From contig NZ_CP085876.1 of the NCBI RefSeq assembly GCF_013284245.2, positions 1,729,501 to 1,793,500 of the forward strand: 64,000 bases of DNA, read 5' to 3'. Positions 1-9,178 of the stretch are shown piece after piece. This DNA is from Brevibacillus sp. DP1.3A. GTDB lineage: Bacteria > Bacillota > Bacilli > Brevibacillales > Brevibacillaceae. The stretch's first letter is position 1, and each line of letters begins with the position of its first letter. The notes beneath the pieces were generated by a model. The model did no database searches. It saw only the letters and a program-made list of their open reading frames with translations, and had not been told where the DNA came from. Made by a program: the position numbers and the translations under genes.

Positions 1-1
1 T

Positions 2-40
2 GGCTACATCAATGAAATGCAAACGTACAGACCGCCATGA
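2..40 (+). CDS. C-terminal end of an upstream gene (partial)
   Basis: Reading from base 2, the frame gives GYINEMQTYRPP followed by TGA at 38-40. It ends 43 bases before the next gene, as expected for the tail of an upstream operon member cut by the window edge. Twelve residues are too few to name a family. Confidence 0.3.
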   Translation, partial: GYINEMQTYRPP

Positions 41-83
41 TTGATATAGACATCAATCTGAAAATGGAATGGAGGAACGTTCA

Positions 84-2615
84 TTGAGTAAGGGGAAACT
101 TGCCAAGCTGTACACGATTACGACTGCAGCGGTGCTGGCTACGAGTCTGATTATGCCGGTAGCACCCGAGACGGCCCATGCAGACCGCGGGGTTGTCGAC
201 CTGTGGAAAGCCATCAAGCCGCTCACCACGATTGCCAGTGCGATGAACACCGGAGCACATCCGGACGATGAGCACAGTTCAATGCTCGCGTACTTGTCGC
301 TTGGCAAAGGGGTGGACACATCCAGTGTCATTGCGAACCGAGGCGAGGGAGGACAGAACGAGATAGGCAGCGAGCTAGGTAATGCGCTGGGGATCATTCG
401 TACCCGCGAATTGCAGGAAGCTTCCAAAATCACGAACATCCATCTGGAGAACCTCAGTGAAAAAATCGATGACCCTATTTTTGACTTCGGCTTTTCCAAA
501 AGCCCGGATGAAACCCTGCAAAAATGGGGCGAGGATGTCGCGTATGAAAAGCTCATCCGCCGTATCCGGACACTGAGACCCGATGTCGTGATTCCCGCAT
601 TTTTGAACGAACCTTCGACTCACGGTCATCATCGCGCGATTAATGTCATTACGGTACGGGCATTCAAGGATGCCGCAGATCCAAACGTTTTTCCACAGCA
701 TGCAAAAGAAGGCTTGGCTCCTTGGCAGGTGAAAAAACTGTATTTGCCTGCAAAGGAACAGGATTACTCGGTCAAGGTGCCTGTTGGCGACTATGACGAA
801 ATTTATGGTGCCTCTTACGTTCAACTCGGCGAAGAATCCCGTTTCATGCACAAGAGCCAGGGCATGGGACGTCACTATGACGAAGGGCCAAGCTTCAATT
901 ATTACAAGCTCGATCAAGCCATCGTAGAGACAAAAGACAAAGAGGCAGACTTTTTTGGGGGAATTGCCTATTCATTTGACGATTTAGCCAAAGAAGTGGC
1001 CAGCCAGTCTGGCGGGGGAAAAGTCGCGAGTGAACTGAAAAAGCTGCAAAAGGATGCCACAGAGGTCATTGCTGCGTACCCAAGCTTTGCCTCAGTAGCC
1101 AAGGAAGCGCATGAAATGCTGGCGGATGTGGAAAAAACGACGGCAGCAGTTGAATCATCCTCCTTGCCAGCTGACACGAAAACAGACTTGCGCCATCGTT
1201 TGGGAGTGAAGAAATCTCAGCTGAACAAAGCGAGTGCCGAAGCGCTCTCGCTCGTAACCAAAGTAAAGCCTGAGACAACTGAGTTGGTAGCTGGCCAAAC
1301 AACGAAAGTAACGGTTACGGCTTACAACGGCGGCCAAGCAAAAGTCGGGAAGATCAATCTCGCGCTGAATGTACCAAAAGGCTGGCAAGCCAAGCCGCAA
1401 ACGACCACCAGCTTCTCATCGCTCGGCTACAATCAGACGGTGAAAACGACATTTGATGTCACAGTTCCTTCTGATGCCGCTCTGTTCCAACCGTATGCCG
1501 CTCCAGCCATTACGGCAGACGTCAGCTACAACTTTGCAGGCTCGACGGCGAATAGCCATGTGACACCAGCAGATGCCATTGCAGTTCTTCCATCTTTTTC
1601 TATGGTGCTGAGTCCAAGTGCGACGGTTTTGAATACGCAGAAGCCAGAGGAGCCAATCCCGGTCAAGGTTACAGTGAAAAACTACAATCCAGGTGCAGCG
1701 AAAACCAACATCTCTCTCGATGTACCAAAAGGCTGGAGCGTAGAACCACAAGCAACAGCGCTCGCCTTTGAGGCCAAGGGAGAAACGAAGTCGGTTGCCT
1801 TTACGGTCAAAGCAGATGCTTCGGTCCAACCGGATAAGTATACGGTGACAGCAGTAGCGTCTGGCAGTGGTAAAGAGAGCCGACACGGAGCACAAGTGAT
1901 CCGTTACCCGCATATTGGCACGACATATTTTGTCCAACCTGCAACGCTTGCGATCCAGGCGTTTGACCTGAAGGTCCCGGAAGGCTTGAAGGTCGGTTAC
2001 GTGTCCAGTGGCTTTGACAATATCGATCAGTATTTGTCCCAATTGGGAGTCAATGTGACCAATCTGTCGGCAAAAGACATCGAGTCTGGCGATCTGGATC
2101 AATACGATACGATCGTGCTGGGCATTCGCGCTTATGGTTTCCGACCTGAGCTGATTCCTTCAAATGCCCGCTTACTGAAATACGTAGAAAACGGCGGAAA
2201 TCTGGTCGTGCAATACCACAAGCCAGAGGATAAATGGAAGCCAGAGCTGGCTCCTTATCCGATCAAAATCGGTGCTCCGCTGATTCAATGGCGTGTCACA
2301 GACGAAAACTCCAAAGTAACAGTACTGGCGCCTGATCATGCATTATTCCATTCGCCAAACAAAATCACGGAGGAAGATTGGGACAACTGGATTCAGGATC
2401 GTTCCGCTTACAATCCATCCGAGTGGGGCAAGGAATACACAGAGCTAATCTCCAATGGAGACGAAGGCGAGAAGGAATTTACGGGTACGTACCTCACTGC
2501 CAAGTATGGAAAAGGAACGTATACCTACAGCTCGCTCGTGTGGTATCGCGAAATTCCGTCACTCGTACCGGGTGCGATCCGATTGTTTGTCAACATGATC
2601 AGCCCACAGCAGTAA
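84..2615 (+). CDS. Secreted PIG-L family deacetylase with NEW3 domains and a C-terminal ThuA-like domain
   Basis: This is an exported zinc-dependent N-deacetylase of the LmbE/PIG-L family. I start it at TTG 84 because GGAGG at 71-75 lies 8 bases upstream; the in-frame ATG at 69 overlaps that ribosome site. The N-terminus is a signal peptide (Lys-rich, hydrophobic TTAAVLATSLIMPVA, ending AHA-D). The metal motif GAHPDDEHS follows at about residue 58. Two NEW3-type beta domains (about 400-500 and 510-620) resemble those of secreted glycosidases. The last 200 residues look like a ThuA/glutamine-amidotransferase fold (GYVSSGFDNIDQYL; TIVLGIRAYG; GGNLVVQYH). Family members deacetylate N-acetylated sugars. 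Its neighbours (lyase, sugar kinase, second PIG-L) suggest it trims an extracellular amino-sugar conjugate before uptake; this role is inferred. Confidence 0.85.
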   Translation: MSKGKLAKLYTITTAAVLATSLIMPVAPETAHADRGVVDLWKAIKPLTTIASAMNTGAHPDDEHSSMLAYLSLGKGVDTSSVIANRGEGGQNEIGSELGNALGIIRTRELQEASKITNIHLENLSEKIDDPIFDFGFSKSPDETLQKWGEDVAYEKLIRRIRTLRPDVVIPAFLNEPSTHGHHRAINVITVRAFKDAADPNVFPQHAKEGLAPWQVKKLYLPAKEQDYSVKVPVGDYDEIYGASYVQLGEESRFMHKSQGMGRHYDEGPSFNYYKLDQAIVETKDKEADFFGGIAYSFDDLAKEVASQSGGGKVASELKKLQKDATEVIAAYPSFASVAKEAHEMLADVEKTTAAVESSSLPADTKTDLRHRLGVKKSQLNKASAEALSLVTKVKPETTELVAGQTTKVTVTAYNGGQAKVGKINLALNVPKGWQAKPQTTTSFSSLGYNQTVKTTFDVTVPSDAALFQPYAAPAITADVSYNFAGSTANSHVTPADAIAVLPSFSMVLSPSATVLNTQKPEEPIPVKVTVKNYNPGAAKTNISLDVPKGWSVEPQATALAFEAKGETKSVAFTVKADASVQPDKYTVTAVASGSGKESRHGAQVIRYPHIGTTYFVQPATLAIQAFDLKVPEGLKVGYVSSGFDNIDQYLSQLGVNVTNLSAKDIESGDLDQYDTIVLGIRAYGFRPELIPSNARLLKYVENGGNLVVQYHKPEDKWKPELAPYPIKIGAPLIQWRVTDENSKVTVLAPDHALFHSPNKITEEDWDNWIQDRSAYNPSEWGKEYTELISNGDEGEKEFTGTYLTAKYGKGTYTYSSLVWYREIPSLVPGAIRLFVNMISPQQ

Positions 2616-2625
2616 TCATAATAGA

Positions 2626-2657
2626 AGGGAAGGCGATCGTTCGGCGGTCGCCTCCCT
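2626..2657. terminator. Intercistronic hairpin
   Basis: GGGAAGGCGA (2627-2636) pairs with TCGCCTCCCT (2648-2657), one mismatch. No U-tract follows, so it is more likely an mRNA-stabilising or attenuating hairpin between two operon genes than a full terminator. Confidence 0.45.
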
Positions 2658-2725
2658 CCTAAAAGAAGATCAGACGCAAAAATAGAAGCAGTTTACGAAT
2701 GGGTAGGGAAGGAGATGCAAGAAAG

Positions 2726-4234
2726 ATGAATTACAGAGATCGGATTTTTCAACAGGAGGGAGCCAGTTTCCCTGGCAAGACATACGTGGAGGCGGTTTTG
2801 GAGCCTGCATTTAACGAAGCGAAGCACCATCTGCTGCATCCAATGATGGCGATCAGCAAGGCACATTTGATCATGCTTCGTGAACAAGAATTGCTCACAG
2901 ACGATGAGGCCAAAAGAATTGCTGGTGCACTGTGTGGGATCGAAATGGAAGAGCTGCGCCAATCGCATTACACCGGGCAGTTTGAAGATTTGTTCTTTCA
3001 GGTAGAGAGCCGTTTGCTGGAACTGGCTCCTGATGTGGCAGGAAATCTGCATCTGGCTCGCAGCCGCAACGACATGGGGATTACCATATACCGCATGGTG
3101 CTGCGTGAAAAATTATTGGTGACCTTGGCTTCTGCCCTCTATCTGAAAGAGCATTTGCTCCTCTTTGCAAATGAGCATGTGGATACGATTATGATTGGCT
3201 ACACGCACACACAGCAGGCACAGCCGACGACAATGGCGCATTACATCATGGCGGCTACTGACATGCTCAGCCGTGATATCAAGCGACTGATCCAAGCCTA
3301 TCACACAGTCAATCGTTCACCGATGGGGGCAGCGGCCTTGACGACTTCTGGCTTTGCAATCAGCCGGGAGCGGATGCGCGAATTGCTCGGATTTGATGAG
3401 CTGGTGGAAAATTCCTATGATGCAGTCTGCGGCGCGGATTATTTGGGGGAAGTAGCGACAGCCGTACAATTGGCAGCCATTAATTTGGGGCGTACGGTTC
3501 AAGATATGCTGCTGTGGTGCACACAAGAGTTCGCGGGGTTAAAAGTCGCGAGTCCGTACGTGCAGATTAGCTCCATCATGCCGCAAAAGCGCAATCCGGT
3601 TTCCTTTGAACATATGCGCTCTCTGTTGTCCAGTGCAGCAGGAAATGCGACGACAGTGCTTACGATGATGCACAATACGCCTTTTGGCGATATCGTGGAT
3701 ACCGAGGATGACATGCAGCCATACGCCTGGCGGAGTATGGGCGTACTCGAGCAGATGTATCGCTTGATGGCGAGTGTTGTTGGTACGATGGAAGTGAACA
3801 AGGATGTCCTCTTGGAGCGGGCAAAGGGCAGCTTTGCGACCGTTACAGAGCTGGCGGATACTTTGGTGCGCACGGATCAGCTTTCGTTCCGCAAATCTCA
3901 TCACATCGTGAGTCGTGTGGTAAAAGAAGCGATGAGCGAGCAACTCGCTGCGAACCAAATCAGCTTGGAGCTGGTAAACCGTGCAGCCATGGAAGTAATC
4001 GGGCGAGAGCTGTCGCTCACAGCAGAAGAGCTCAGACTGGCGCTTGACCCTGTTCATTTCGTAATGATCCGCAAGCTTCCTGGTGGACCAAATCCAGAGG
4101 AAATGAAGCGCATGATCGCTGTTCGCCAAGCTGTTCTCCAGCAGGAAACAGAATGGCTGGCACAGAAAAAGCAGGAGATTGCGAATGTGATGAAAGGGCT
4201 TGATCAGATGACAGCTGAATGGAGTGTGGGGTAA
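2726..4234 (+). CDS. Argininosuccinate lyase-like protein (fumarase/aspartase superfamily)
   Basis: It belongs to the superfamily that breaks C-N bonds by beta-elimination, usually releasing fumarate. The lyase-1 signature SSIMPQKRNPV is present (about residue 285) and ARSRNDM matches the argininosuccinate lyase SRND motif (about residue 110). The length, 502 residues, is about 40 more than typical ArgH. I use ATG 2726, preceded by AAGGAG; ATG 2699 has no ribosome site. The gene sits between a PIG-L deacetylase and a sugar kinase and overlaps the latter by one base (TAATG), with no arginine genes nearby. I therefore doubt it is biosynthetic ArgH; it probably cleaves a succinylated or aspartyl-type adduct. 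The substrate cannot be read from sequence. Confidence 0.75.
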   Translation: MNYRDRIFQQEGASFPGKTYVEAVLEPAFNEAKHHLLHPMMAISKAHLIMLREQELLTDDEAKRIAGALCGIEMEELRQSHYTGQFEDLFFQVESRLLELAPDVAGNLHLARSRNDMGITIYRMVLREKLLVTLASALYLKEHLLLFANEHVDTIMIGYTHTQQAQPTTMAHYIMAATDMLSRDIKRLIQAYHTVNRSPMGAAALTTSGFAISRERMRELLGFDELVENSYDAVCGADYLGEVATAVQLAAINLGRTVQDMLLWCTQEFAGLKVASPYVQISSIMPQKRNPVSFEHMRSLLSSAAGNATTVLTMMHNTPFGDIVDTEDDMQPYAWRSMGVLEQMYRLMASVVGTMEVNKDVLLERAKGSFATVTELADTLVRTDQLSFRKSHHIVSRVVKEAMSEQLAANQISLELVNRAAMEVIGRELSLTAEELRLALDPVHFVMIRKLPGGPNPEEMKRMIAVRQAVLQQETEWLAQKKQEIANVMKGLDQMTAEWSVG

Positions 4235-5250
4235 TGGCAGTGGTGCGAATACCTCTTCTGGCAGTGGACGGAGGGGGCACCAAGTGTCTGGCGGTACTGG
4301 TGGACCGCTCCAGAAATGAAATCGGTGCAGGACGCTCCGGTTCATGCAATTATCAAGGGATCGGGGAGGAAGCGGCAGCTCGTGAGTTGGTTGCAGCGAT
4401 CAGCCAAGCTATAAACGATGCGATCGCTCGTCAAACAGTTGCCCCCTTTATGAGCGGCACTTCGACACTGGCTGGACCAATCGAATGGGAAATTGAGTGC
4501 GCGGTGTTCGGGATCGCTGGCCTGGACACGGAGTATGATCGACAGGTAATCTCGCGTATGGTGAGCAAGGTACTGCACCAGCTTGGTATTCGCGTCCAGC
4601 AGCTGATTGTGGAAAACGACGGGTTTGCGGCATTGCTCGGTGCGACCGGAGGCACCCCCGGCATTTTGGTCATCGCAGGCACAGGCTCGATTGCCTTTGG
4701 TGTAAACGATGAACAGGAAACGGCGCGAGCAGGGGGCTGGGGGCATCGGGTCGGTGACGAGGGCAGTGGCTACTGGATCGGCAAGCAAGCGATTATGGCT
4801 GTATTAAAAGCAGCAGATGGCCGCGGCGAGCCGACCATATTGAAGGAGCTGCTCCTCCCGCACGTTGGACTGGGACGCGTAGATGAATTGTTTAACTGGA
4901 CGTACAGTGAGCATTATTCCGTAGAGAAGGTAGGAGAGCTGTCGCCGTTGGTTAGTCAAGCGGCACTAGCCGGAGATAAAGTGGCAGTAGCTATTTTGCA
5001 GGTCGCAGGCGAAGAGCTCTTCGATGCTGCTCGGGCTGTCATAGATACGTTGCAAATGAAAGCCAAGCCGTTTCAGATGATCATGCAGGGAGGCGTTTTG
5101 CAAAACGATGATCGCGTGCGAGAAATTGTCGTAGAGCGCGTCCGAGAGTACGCATCGCAAGTCGTCATCGAAAATGCGCAAAACGATCCGATTTACGGTG
5201 TCATAGCAAAAGGATTGGCTTATTTAGAACGCCAATCGAGCGGCAAGTGA
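4234..5250 (+). CDS. BadF/BadG-type ATPase, N-acetylglucosamine kinase-like sugar kinase
   Basis: An ASKHA-fold kinase of the BadF/BadG/BcrA/NagK family, 338 residues. Phosphate-1 motif LLAVDGGGTKC is near the N-terminus, the phosphate-2 region is ILVIAGTGSIAFG (about residue 140), and GGWGHRVGDEGSGYWIG is the typical NagK/MurK signature. Start ATG 4234 overlaps the lyase stop (TAATG) and has GGAG 9 bases upstream, so translation is probably coupled. Family members phosphorylate GlcNAc, MurNAc or glucosamine. Here it most likely traps a sugar freed by the neighbouring deacetylases and lyase. GlcNAc versus MurNAc specificity is not decidable from sequence. Confidence 0.82.
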   Translation: MAVVRIPLLAVDGGGTKCLAVLVDRSRNEIGAGRSGSCNYQGIGEEAAARELVAAISQAINDAIARQTVAPFMSGTSTLAGPIEWEIECAVFGIAGLDTEYDRQVISRMVSKVLHQLGIRVQQLIVENDGFAALLGATGGTPGILVIAGTGSIAFGVNDEQETARAGGWGHRVGDEGSGYWIGKQAIMAVLKAADGRGEPTILKELLLPHVGLGRVDELFNWTYSEHYSVEKVGELSPLVSQAALAGDKVAVAILQVAGEELFDAARAVIDTLQMKAKPFQMIMQGGVLQNDDRVREIVVERVREYASQVVIENAQNDPIYGVIAKGLAYLERQSSGK

Positions 5251-5260
5251 GGTGCCAGTA

Positions 5261-5998
5261 ATGAAAAAAGTAATGGTTGTCTTTCCCCATCCGGACGATG
5301 AGTCTTTTGCCTGCGGGGGAACGTTGGCAAAGTGCAAGGACGCCGGACATGAAACGTGTTATTTGTGCATTACCTCCGGCTGCAAAGGACGCAGCGGTCC
5401 ATTCGATATCGATTGTCGAGAAAAGCTGGCAAAACATCGAGAAATAGAGCTGAAAACAGCAGCGGAAGTGCTCGGAATCAGTCGTCTCGACTTGTTCCGG
5501 TACGCGGATGGTTCCTTGCAAAATGCCGATCTGGATGAGCTGGTGGGTAAGATTCGGGAAGCGATAGAAGAATGGAAGCCCAATGTAGTCGTTACGTTTC
5601 CGCCGGACGGGGTAACGGGTCATCCCGATCATATCGTCACGTGCGAGGCAACGACGCGAGCGGTCGAACAAGCGGAAGCGAGCATGACTCCGGCAGAATA
5701 TCCTGATCTATACTATGTTTCGATCCCGCACTACTACGATCATTGCCCCGATCATGGTCCAAAGCCAGCGGTTCCGATTACAGGCAAGATCGATATTTCG
5801 GGCTATCGGATGCAAAAAGGAGAGGCACTGAAGGCTCACCTCAGTCAAGAGTATTCCGTGAATCGCGCTTATCCGGGTGTTATCGATGGGGACTTTGGTG
5901 TCATTGGCTGCTATGAGTACTATACTTTGGTGCGGTCAGCGGGCAAGGCAATCGAGCCGGTTAGTGCGGGTGGGAGTATTCCTATCATTGAGCTGTAG
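5261..5998 (+). CDS. Cytosolic PIG-L family N-deacetylase
   Basis: A small LmbE/PIG-L zinc deacetylase of 245 residues without a signal peptide. Metal-binding residues appear in VFPHPDDESFACGGTL (about residue 10) and in PPDGVTGHPDHI (about 115). ATG 5261 has GAGGTG just upstream and lies 10 bases behind the kinase, so it is the last gene of this operon before a strong terminator. It resembles BshB2-type deacetylases of bacillithiol synthesis, but the operon context favours deacetylation of a cytosolic amino sugar. Both readings remain open. Confidence 0.82.
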   Translation: MKKVMVVFPHPDDESFACGGTLAKCKDAGHETCYLCITSGCKGRSGPFDIDCREKLAKHREIELKTAAEVLGISRLDLFRYADGSLQNADLDELVGKIREAIEEWKPNVVVTFPPDGVTGHPDHIVTCEATTRAVEQAEASMTPAEYPDLYYVSIPHYYDHCPDHGPKPAVPITGKIDISGYRMQKGEALKAHLSQEYSVNRAYPGVIDGDFGVIGCYEYYTLVRSAGKAIEPVSAGGSIPIIEL

Positions 5999-6012
5999 GA
6001 TATAAAGTAGAA

Positions 6013-6051
6013 AGGGCTGACCAGCATATTTTTGCTGGTCAGCCTTTTTCA
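6013..6051 (+). terminator. Rho-independent terminator of the PIG-L operon
   Basis: GGCTGACCAGC (6015-6025) pairs perfectly with GCTGGTCAGCC (6034-6044) and is followed by TTTTT. Confidence 0.92.
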
Positions 6052-6140
6052 TTCGATAGCCCATCAGTCGGATTGTTTTGTCCTACTAGATTTGCTTACA
6101 ATGTGATCAAGTGCAATTGGAAATCAAAGGGAGAGAAGAC

Positions 6141-8666
6141 ATGTCACACAGAGTCTATGTATATAACGTCAGTGAACCTTCTCAAGCACAAGACAACGAC
6201 AAGATGATGGTGGAATGGGGCTATGAGGTCCCTCTACTCTTGCAACCGCTTTTCATAGAAGGTGGTTCGATCGCCGGCAACAATTACAACAACCATACCG
6301 AACCGGACAATTCCGGACTCTATTACGATGCGCAGTCAGGCATCGAAAATGTGAAGCGATTTTACGATTTCCTAGAGAGACAGGAAGGGTTAATCCAAAA
6401 CAAAGAAGCATTTTTGGAAGCGAGAAATCAGCTTCTCAGCTATCTGGAAAAACGAAAGCTTCCGTATTTTCACATCGATGCCTGGGACGTATTCAATATG
6501 GATGACATTCCTCATGACGAGCAGGCGGAAACTTTGCGCGCCAATATTGCCCATAACAACGAGATCATAACCAAGGCAATGGACAACGATGATATCTTGC
6601 TGCTGAACTACTCCGAATTGATGGACGTGAACCCGGGCTTTCGTTCATTTGCCGAGCTGCTCAATTATGAGGACTACCAATACGGCTGGGGACACATCTG
6701 GCAGCCTTATGAAGAACATCCCGACGTGGAGATATTTGAGGAAGCTGGCTTGCTTGGTCTCAAGGATGCAGAGGGAAACGTATTGCTCGCCCCTCAGTAC
6801 GATGCCTTTTACGATTTCGCTTCCGAAGATCTCGCCGTAGTCTCTAGAGATGGCAAATATGGCTATGTACATAAATCCGGGAGAATCGTCATTCCGTTGG
6901 AGTGGGAAGATGCCTACGATTTTGAATACGGCTCTGTTGGTGCCATTGTCAAACGAAACGGTCGATATGGTCTGATCAATCTGGAAGGCAAAATAATTGT
7001 CCCTACCCACTATGAAGAATTGGAACCGCTCGATTACCAAGGGTTTTATACGGCAAAGAAAGACGGAAAATGGGGCGTGCTGGGGGAAGCTGGTTCAGTA
7101 ACGATAGATTTTGAGCATGAAGAAGCTTTCAAGTGTGGGGACGGCTTTTACCATACGGCGGTCAAAGGCAGGAAAAATCAGAAAATCTTTAACGAATATT
7201 GGAAATACGTCGGGGAATTCCCTCTGACGGCGGTAGAACAGATTGACGCAGGGCTTATCCTCGTCAAACCACACAAGGATACAAGTCATAGCACCTTGTA
7301 CAAAAAAGATGGTACTGTCGGCGCATCCGGCTTCGATAAACTGAATCGGCAAACCCATTTTCCGAATTTGCTCGTCCTACGCAAGGGGAAGAAGTACGCT
7401 GCTTATGGCAAACAGCAGGAGAGCCTTCTGTTGCCGTACGAATACGATGAACTGATTGATTTACAGGTTTATACGGAGGCAAGGCAGGGAAATCAGGTGC
7501 TGGCGAAAAAAGATGGAAAGCTAGGCGTTTTTTATGGAGATGCCGATCAGCCAGCATGGTTATTCCCCTTAGACGATTATGAGAATATTTTTCGGCTGCA
7601 TAAGGATGCGCATGCTTTGAAGAAAAATGGATTATGGAGCATTGCCTTATCGCCGGAAAAGCGATGGAGTGATTTTGAATTCGATCTGGTGGTGAAAAAG
7701 GCATTTGTCGGGGGTTTTGCTTATGCCTTCAAGGGTCACGACGTTTATTTAGTAAGCGAGTACGGGCTGTCGAGGGCAGAGAAAACGCTCGTTCTGGAGG
7801 ATGTAGAAGATCGTTATTACAGCTATTATTTTGATGCCGAGGTTCGCAAGCGACTGCTGGTCTATGCCAAAGGGGAGCAATCCGATGTTGACAGCGTAGA
7901 TCAGTACACGCCAGTAGAAACGTTGTACAACCTGGGCATGGAAGCATATGAAGCAGGGGATTATGAGAAAGCCATTCTGTACGATACGCTTGCTGCTAAA
8001 AAGGGCTATCCCCCATCCATGAACAACCTTGCCCATATGTATTACAGTCTAGAAGGATTCGAGGATGTTGATAAAGCTTTTTACTGGTACGAAGTAGGGG
8101 CGACGGCAGGCAACCACCACGCTATGAACGGTTTGGGTTGCTGCTATCGACACGGGATAGGCACGGAGCCTGATGCCGATCAGGCAATGTACTGGATGGG
8201 CAAGGCGGCAGAACACGGTCATGCGCTGGCTCACAACAATCTTGGTGCCATCTATTATAACGGGGAACTGGTGCCGCAAGATTTGGACAAGGCTCTCTGG
8301 CATTATGAACAGGGGGAGTTATTGGGCTCGCCGGTTTATGATTGGCTTGGCTACCTGCACGATTCAAAAGGAAACTACGAAAAGGCGCTGCATTATTATC
8401 ACCAAGATTACGAAGCAGGCGGAGATATCAGCGCCTATAATTTAGGGATCTTCTACTATAATGGCTACGGCACAGCCAAAAATATCGACGCCGCCATTAC
8501 TTATTTTCAAGCTGCTTTGGAAAGAGACTACCCGCATGCGCATCTCGAGCTGGCAAGTATTTATAGGAACGAAGCACAATTTGCGGACGAGCTCCTGGCG
8601 AAAAAGCACATCGAAGAAGCGGAAAAGGCAGGTCTTGATATCCCTGAGGAGCTTACACAATCGTAG
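6141..8666 (+). CDS. WG-repeat and Sel1-repeat protein
   Basis: An 841-residue cytosolic protein with no signal peptide. Its first 200 residues are an unrecognised domain (SHRVYVYNVSEPSQ). About 210-590 hold WG-type repeats (GKYGYV, GRYGLI, GKWGVL, GKLGVF, NGLWSI), each beta-strand unit starting near a G-(K/R)-(Y/W)-G core. About 610-830 hold Sel1-like TPR repeats (MNNLAHMYY, MNGLGCCYRHGIGTE, HNNLGAIYYNGE, AYNLGIFYYNGYGTA). Both repeat types are protein-binding scaffolds, so a contact-mediating role is likely but the partner is unknown. ATG 6141 follows AAGGGAGAG. It is monocistronic between two terminators. Confidence 0.85.
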   Translation: MSHRVYVYNVSEPSQAQDNDKMMVEWGYEVPLLLQPLFIEGGSIAGNNYNNHTEPDNSGLYYDAQSGIENVKRFYDFLERQEGLIQNKEAFLEARNQLLSYLEKRKLPYFHIDAWDVFNMDDIPHDEQAETLRANIAHNNEIITKAMDNDDILLLNYSELMDVNPGFRSFAELLNYEDYQYGWGHIWQPYEEHPDVEIFEEAGLLGLKDAEGNVLLAPQYDAFYDFASEDLAVVSRDGKYGYVHKSGRIVIPLEWEDAYDFEYGSVGAIVKRNGRYGLINLEGKIIVPTHYEELEPLDYQGFYTAKKDGKWGVLGEAGSVTIDFEHEEAFKCGDGFYHTAVKGRKNQKIFNEYWKYVGEFPLTAVEQIDAGLILVKPHKDTSHSTLYKKDGTVGASGFDKLNRQTHFPNLLVLRKGKKYAAYGKQQESLLLPYEYDELIDLQVYTEARQGNQVLAKKDGKLGVFYGDADQPAWLFPLDDYENIFRLHKDAHALKKNGLWSIALSPEKRWSDFEFDLVVKKAFVGGFAYAFKGHDVYLVSEYGLSRAEKTLVLEDVEDRYYSYYFDAEVRKRLLVYAKGEQSDVDSVDQYTPVETLYNLGMEAYEAGDYEKAILYDTLAAKKGYPPSMNNLAHMYYSLEGFEDVDKAFYWYEVGATAGNHHAMNGLGCCYRHGIGTEPDADQAMYWMGKAAEHGHALAHNNLGAIYYNGELVPQDLDKALWHYEQGELLGSPVYDWLGYLHDSKGNYEKALHYYHQDYEAGGDISAYNLGIFYYNGYGTAKNIDAAITYFQAALERDYPHAHLELASIYRNEAQFADELLAKKHIEEAEKAGLDIPEELTQS

Positions 8667-8676
8667 AAAAAGCAAA

Positions 8677-8713
8677 AAAGCGGATCGACAGAAAAAGTCG
8701 TCGGTCCGCTTCC
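8677..8713. terminator. Bidirectional terminator between convergent genes
   Basis: AAGCGGATCGAC pairs with GTCG-(TC)-GGTCCGCTT around an AGAAAAA loop, A-rich on the left and T-rich on the right. It lies between the WG/Sel1 gene (+) and ridA (-). Confidence 0.8.
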
Positions 8714-8727
8714 AACTAACCAGCATG

Positions 8728-9108
8728 CTAAACAATAGCTTCCACTTCAATTTCAACGAGAAGACGCGGGTCAATCAGTGCCTTGACCTCAACCATCGTA
8801 GCGACAGGCTGAATCTCGCGGAAAAACTCCCCATGTGCTTTTCCGATCTCTTCCCACTTGCTGATATCCGTTACAAACATCCGCGTTCTGACCACATGAG
8901 ACAAATCAGCATCTAATTCTCGCAATGCTTTTTCAATCGTCTCAAGGATAAACCTTGTTTGTTCATAGGCATCGCCTACACCAACGACTTCTCCGTCCTT
9001 CATAGCAGTGGTGCCAGCCACTTCAATCCGGTCTCCTATTCGGATTGCACGGCAATAGCCCACGACAGGCTCCCAAGGTGAACCTGTGAATATTTTCTTT
9101 CGATTCAT
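8728..9108 (-). CDS. RidA family enamine/imine deaminase
   Basis: A 126-residue protein of the YjgF/YER057c/UK114 family, which hydrolyses reactive 2-aminoacrylate and related enamines. Visible family features are YCRAIRIGDRIEVAGTTA near residue 20, VVRTRMFVTDI (about 90) and DPRLLVEIEVEAI at the end, where the DPR arginine corresponds to the substrate-binding Arg. The length is standard for the family. It is transcribed alone, convergent with the WG/Sel1 gene. Confidence 0.9.
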   Translation of the reverse strand: MNRKKIFTGSPWEPVVGYCRAIRIGDRIEVAGTTAMKDGEVVGVGDAYEQTRFILETIEKALRELDADLSHVVRTRMFVTDISKWEEIGKAHGEFFREIQPVATMVEVKALIDPRLLVEIEVEAIV

Positions 9109-9178
9109 AATAGAAAGCCCCTCTCATCTCCGCAATAATTGGAATATACTACAAAAAAGAAGGGGAGTGGAGCGGTTT

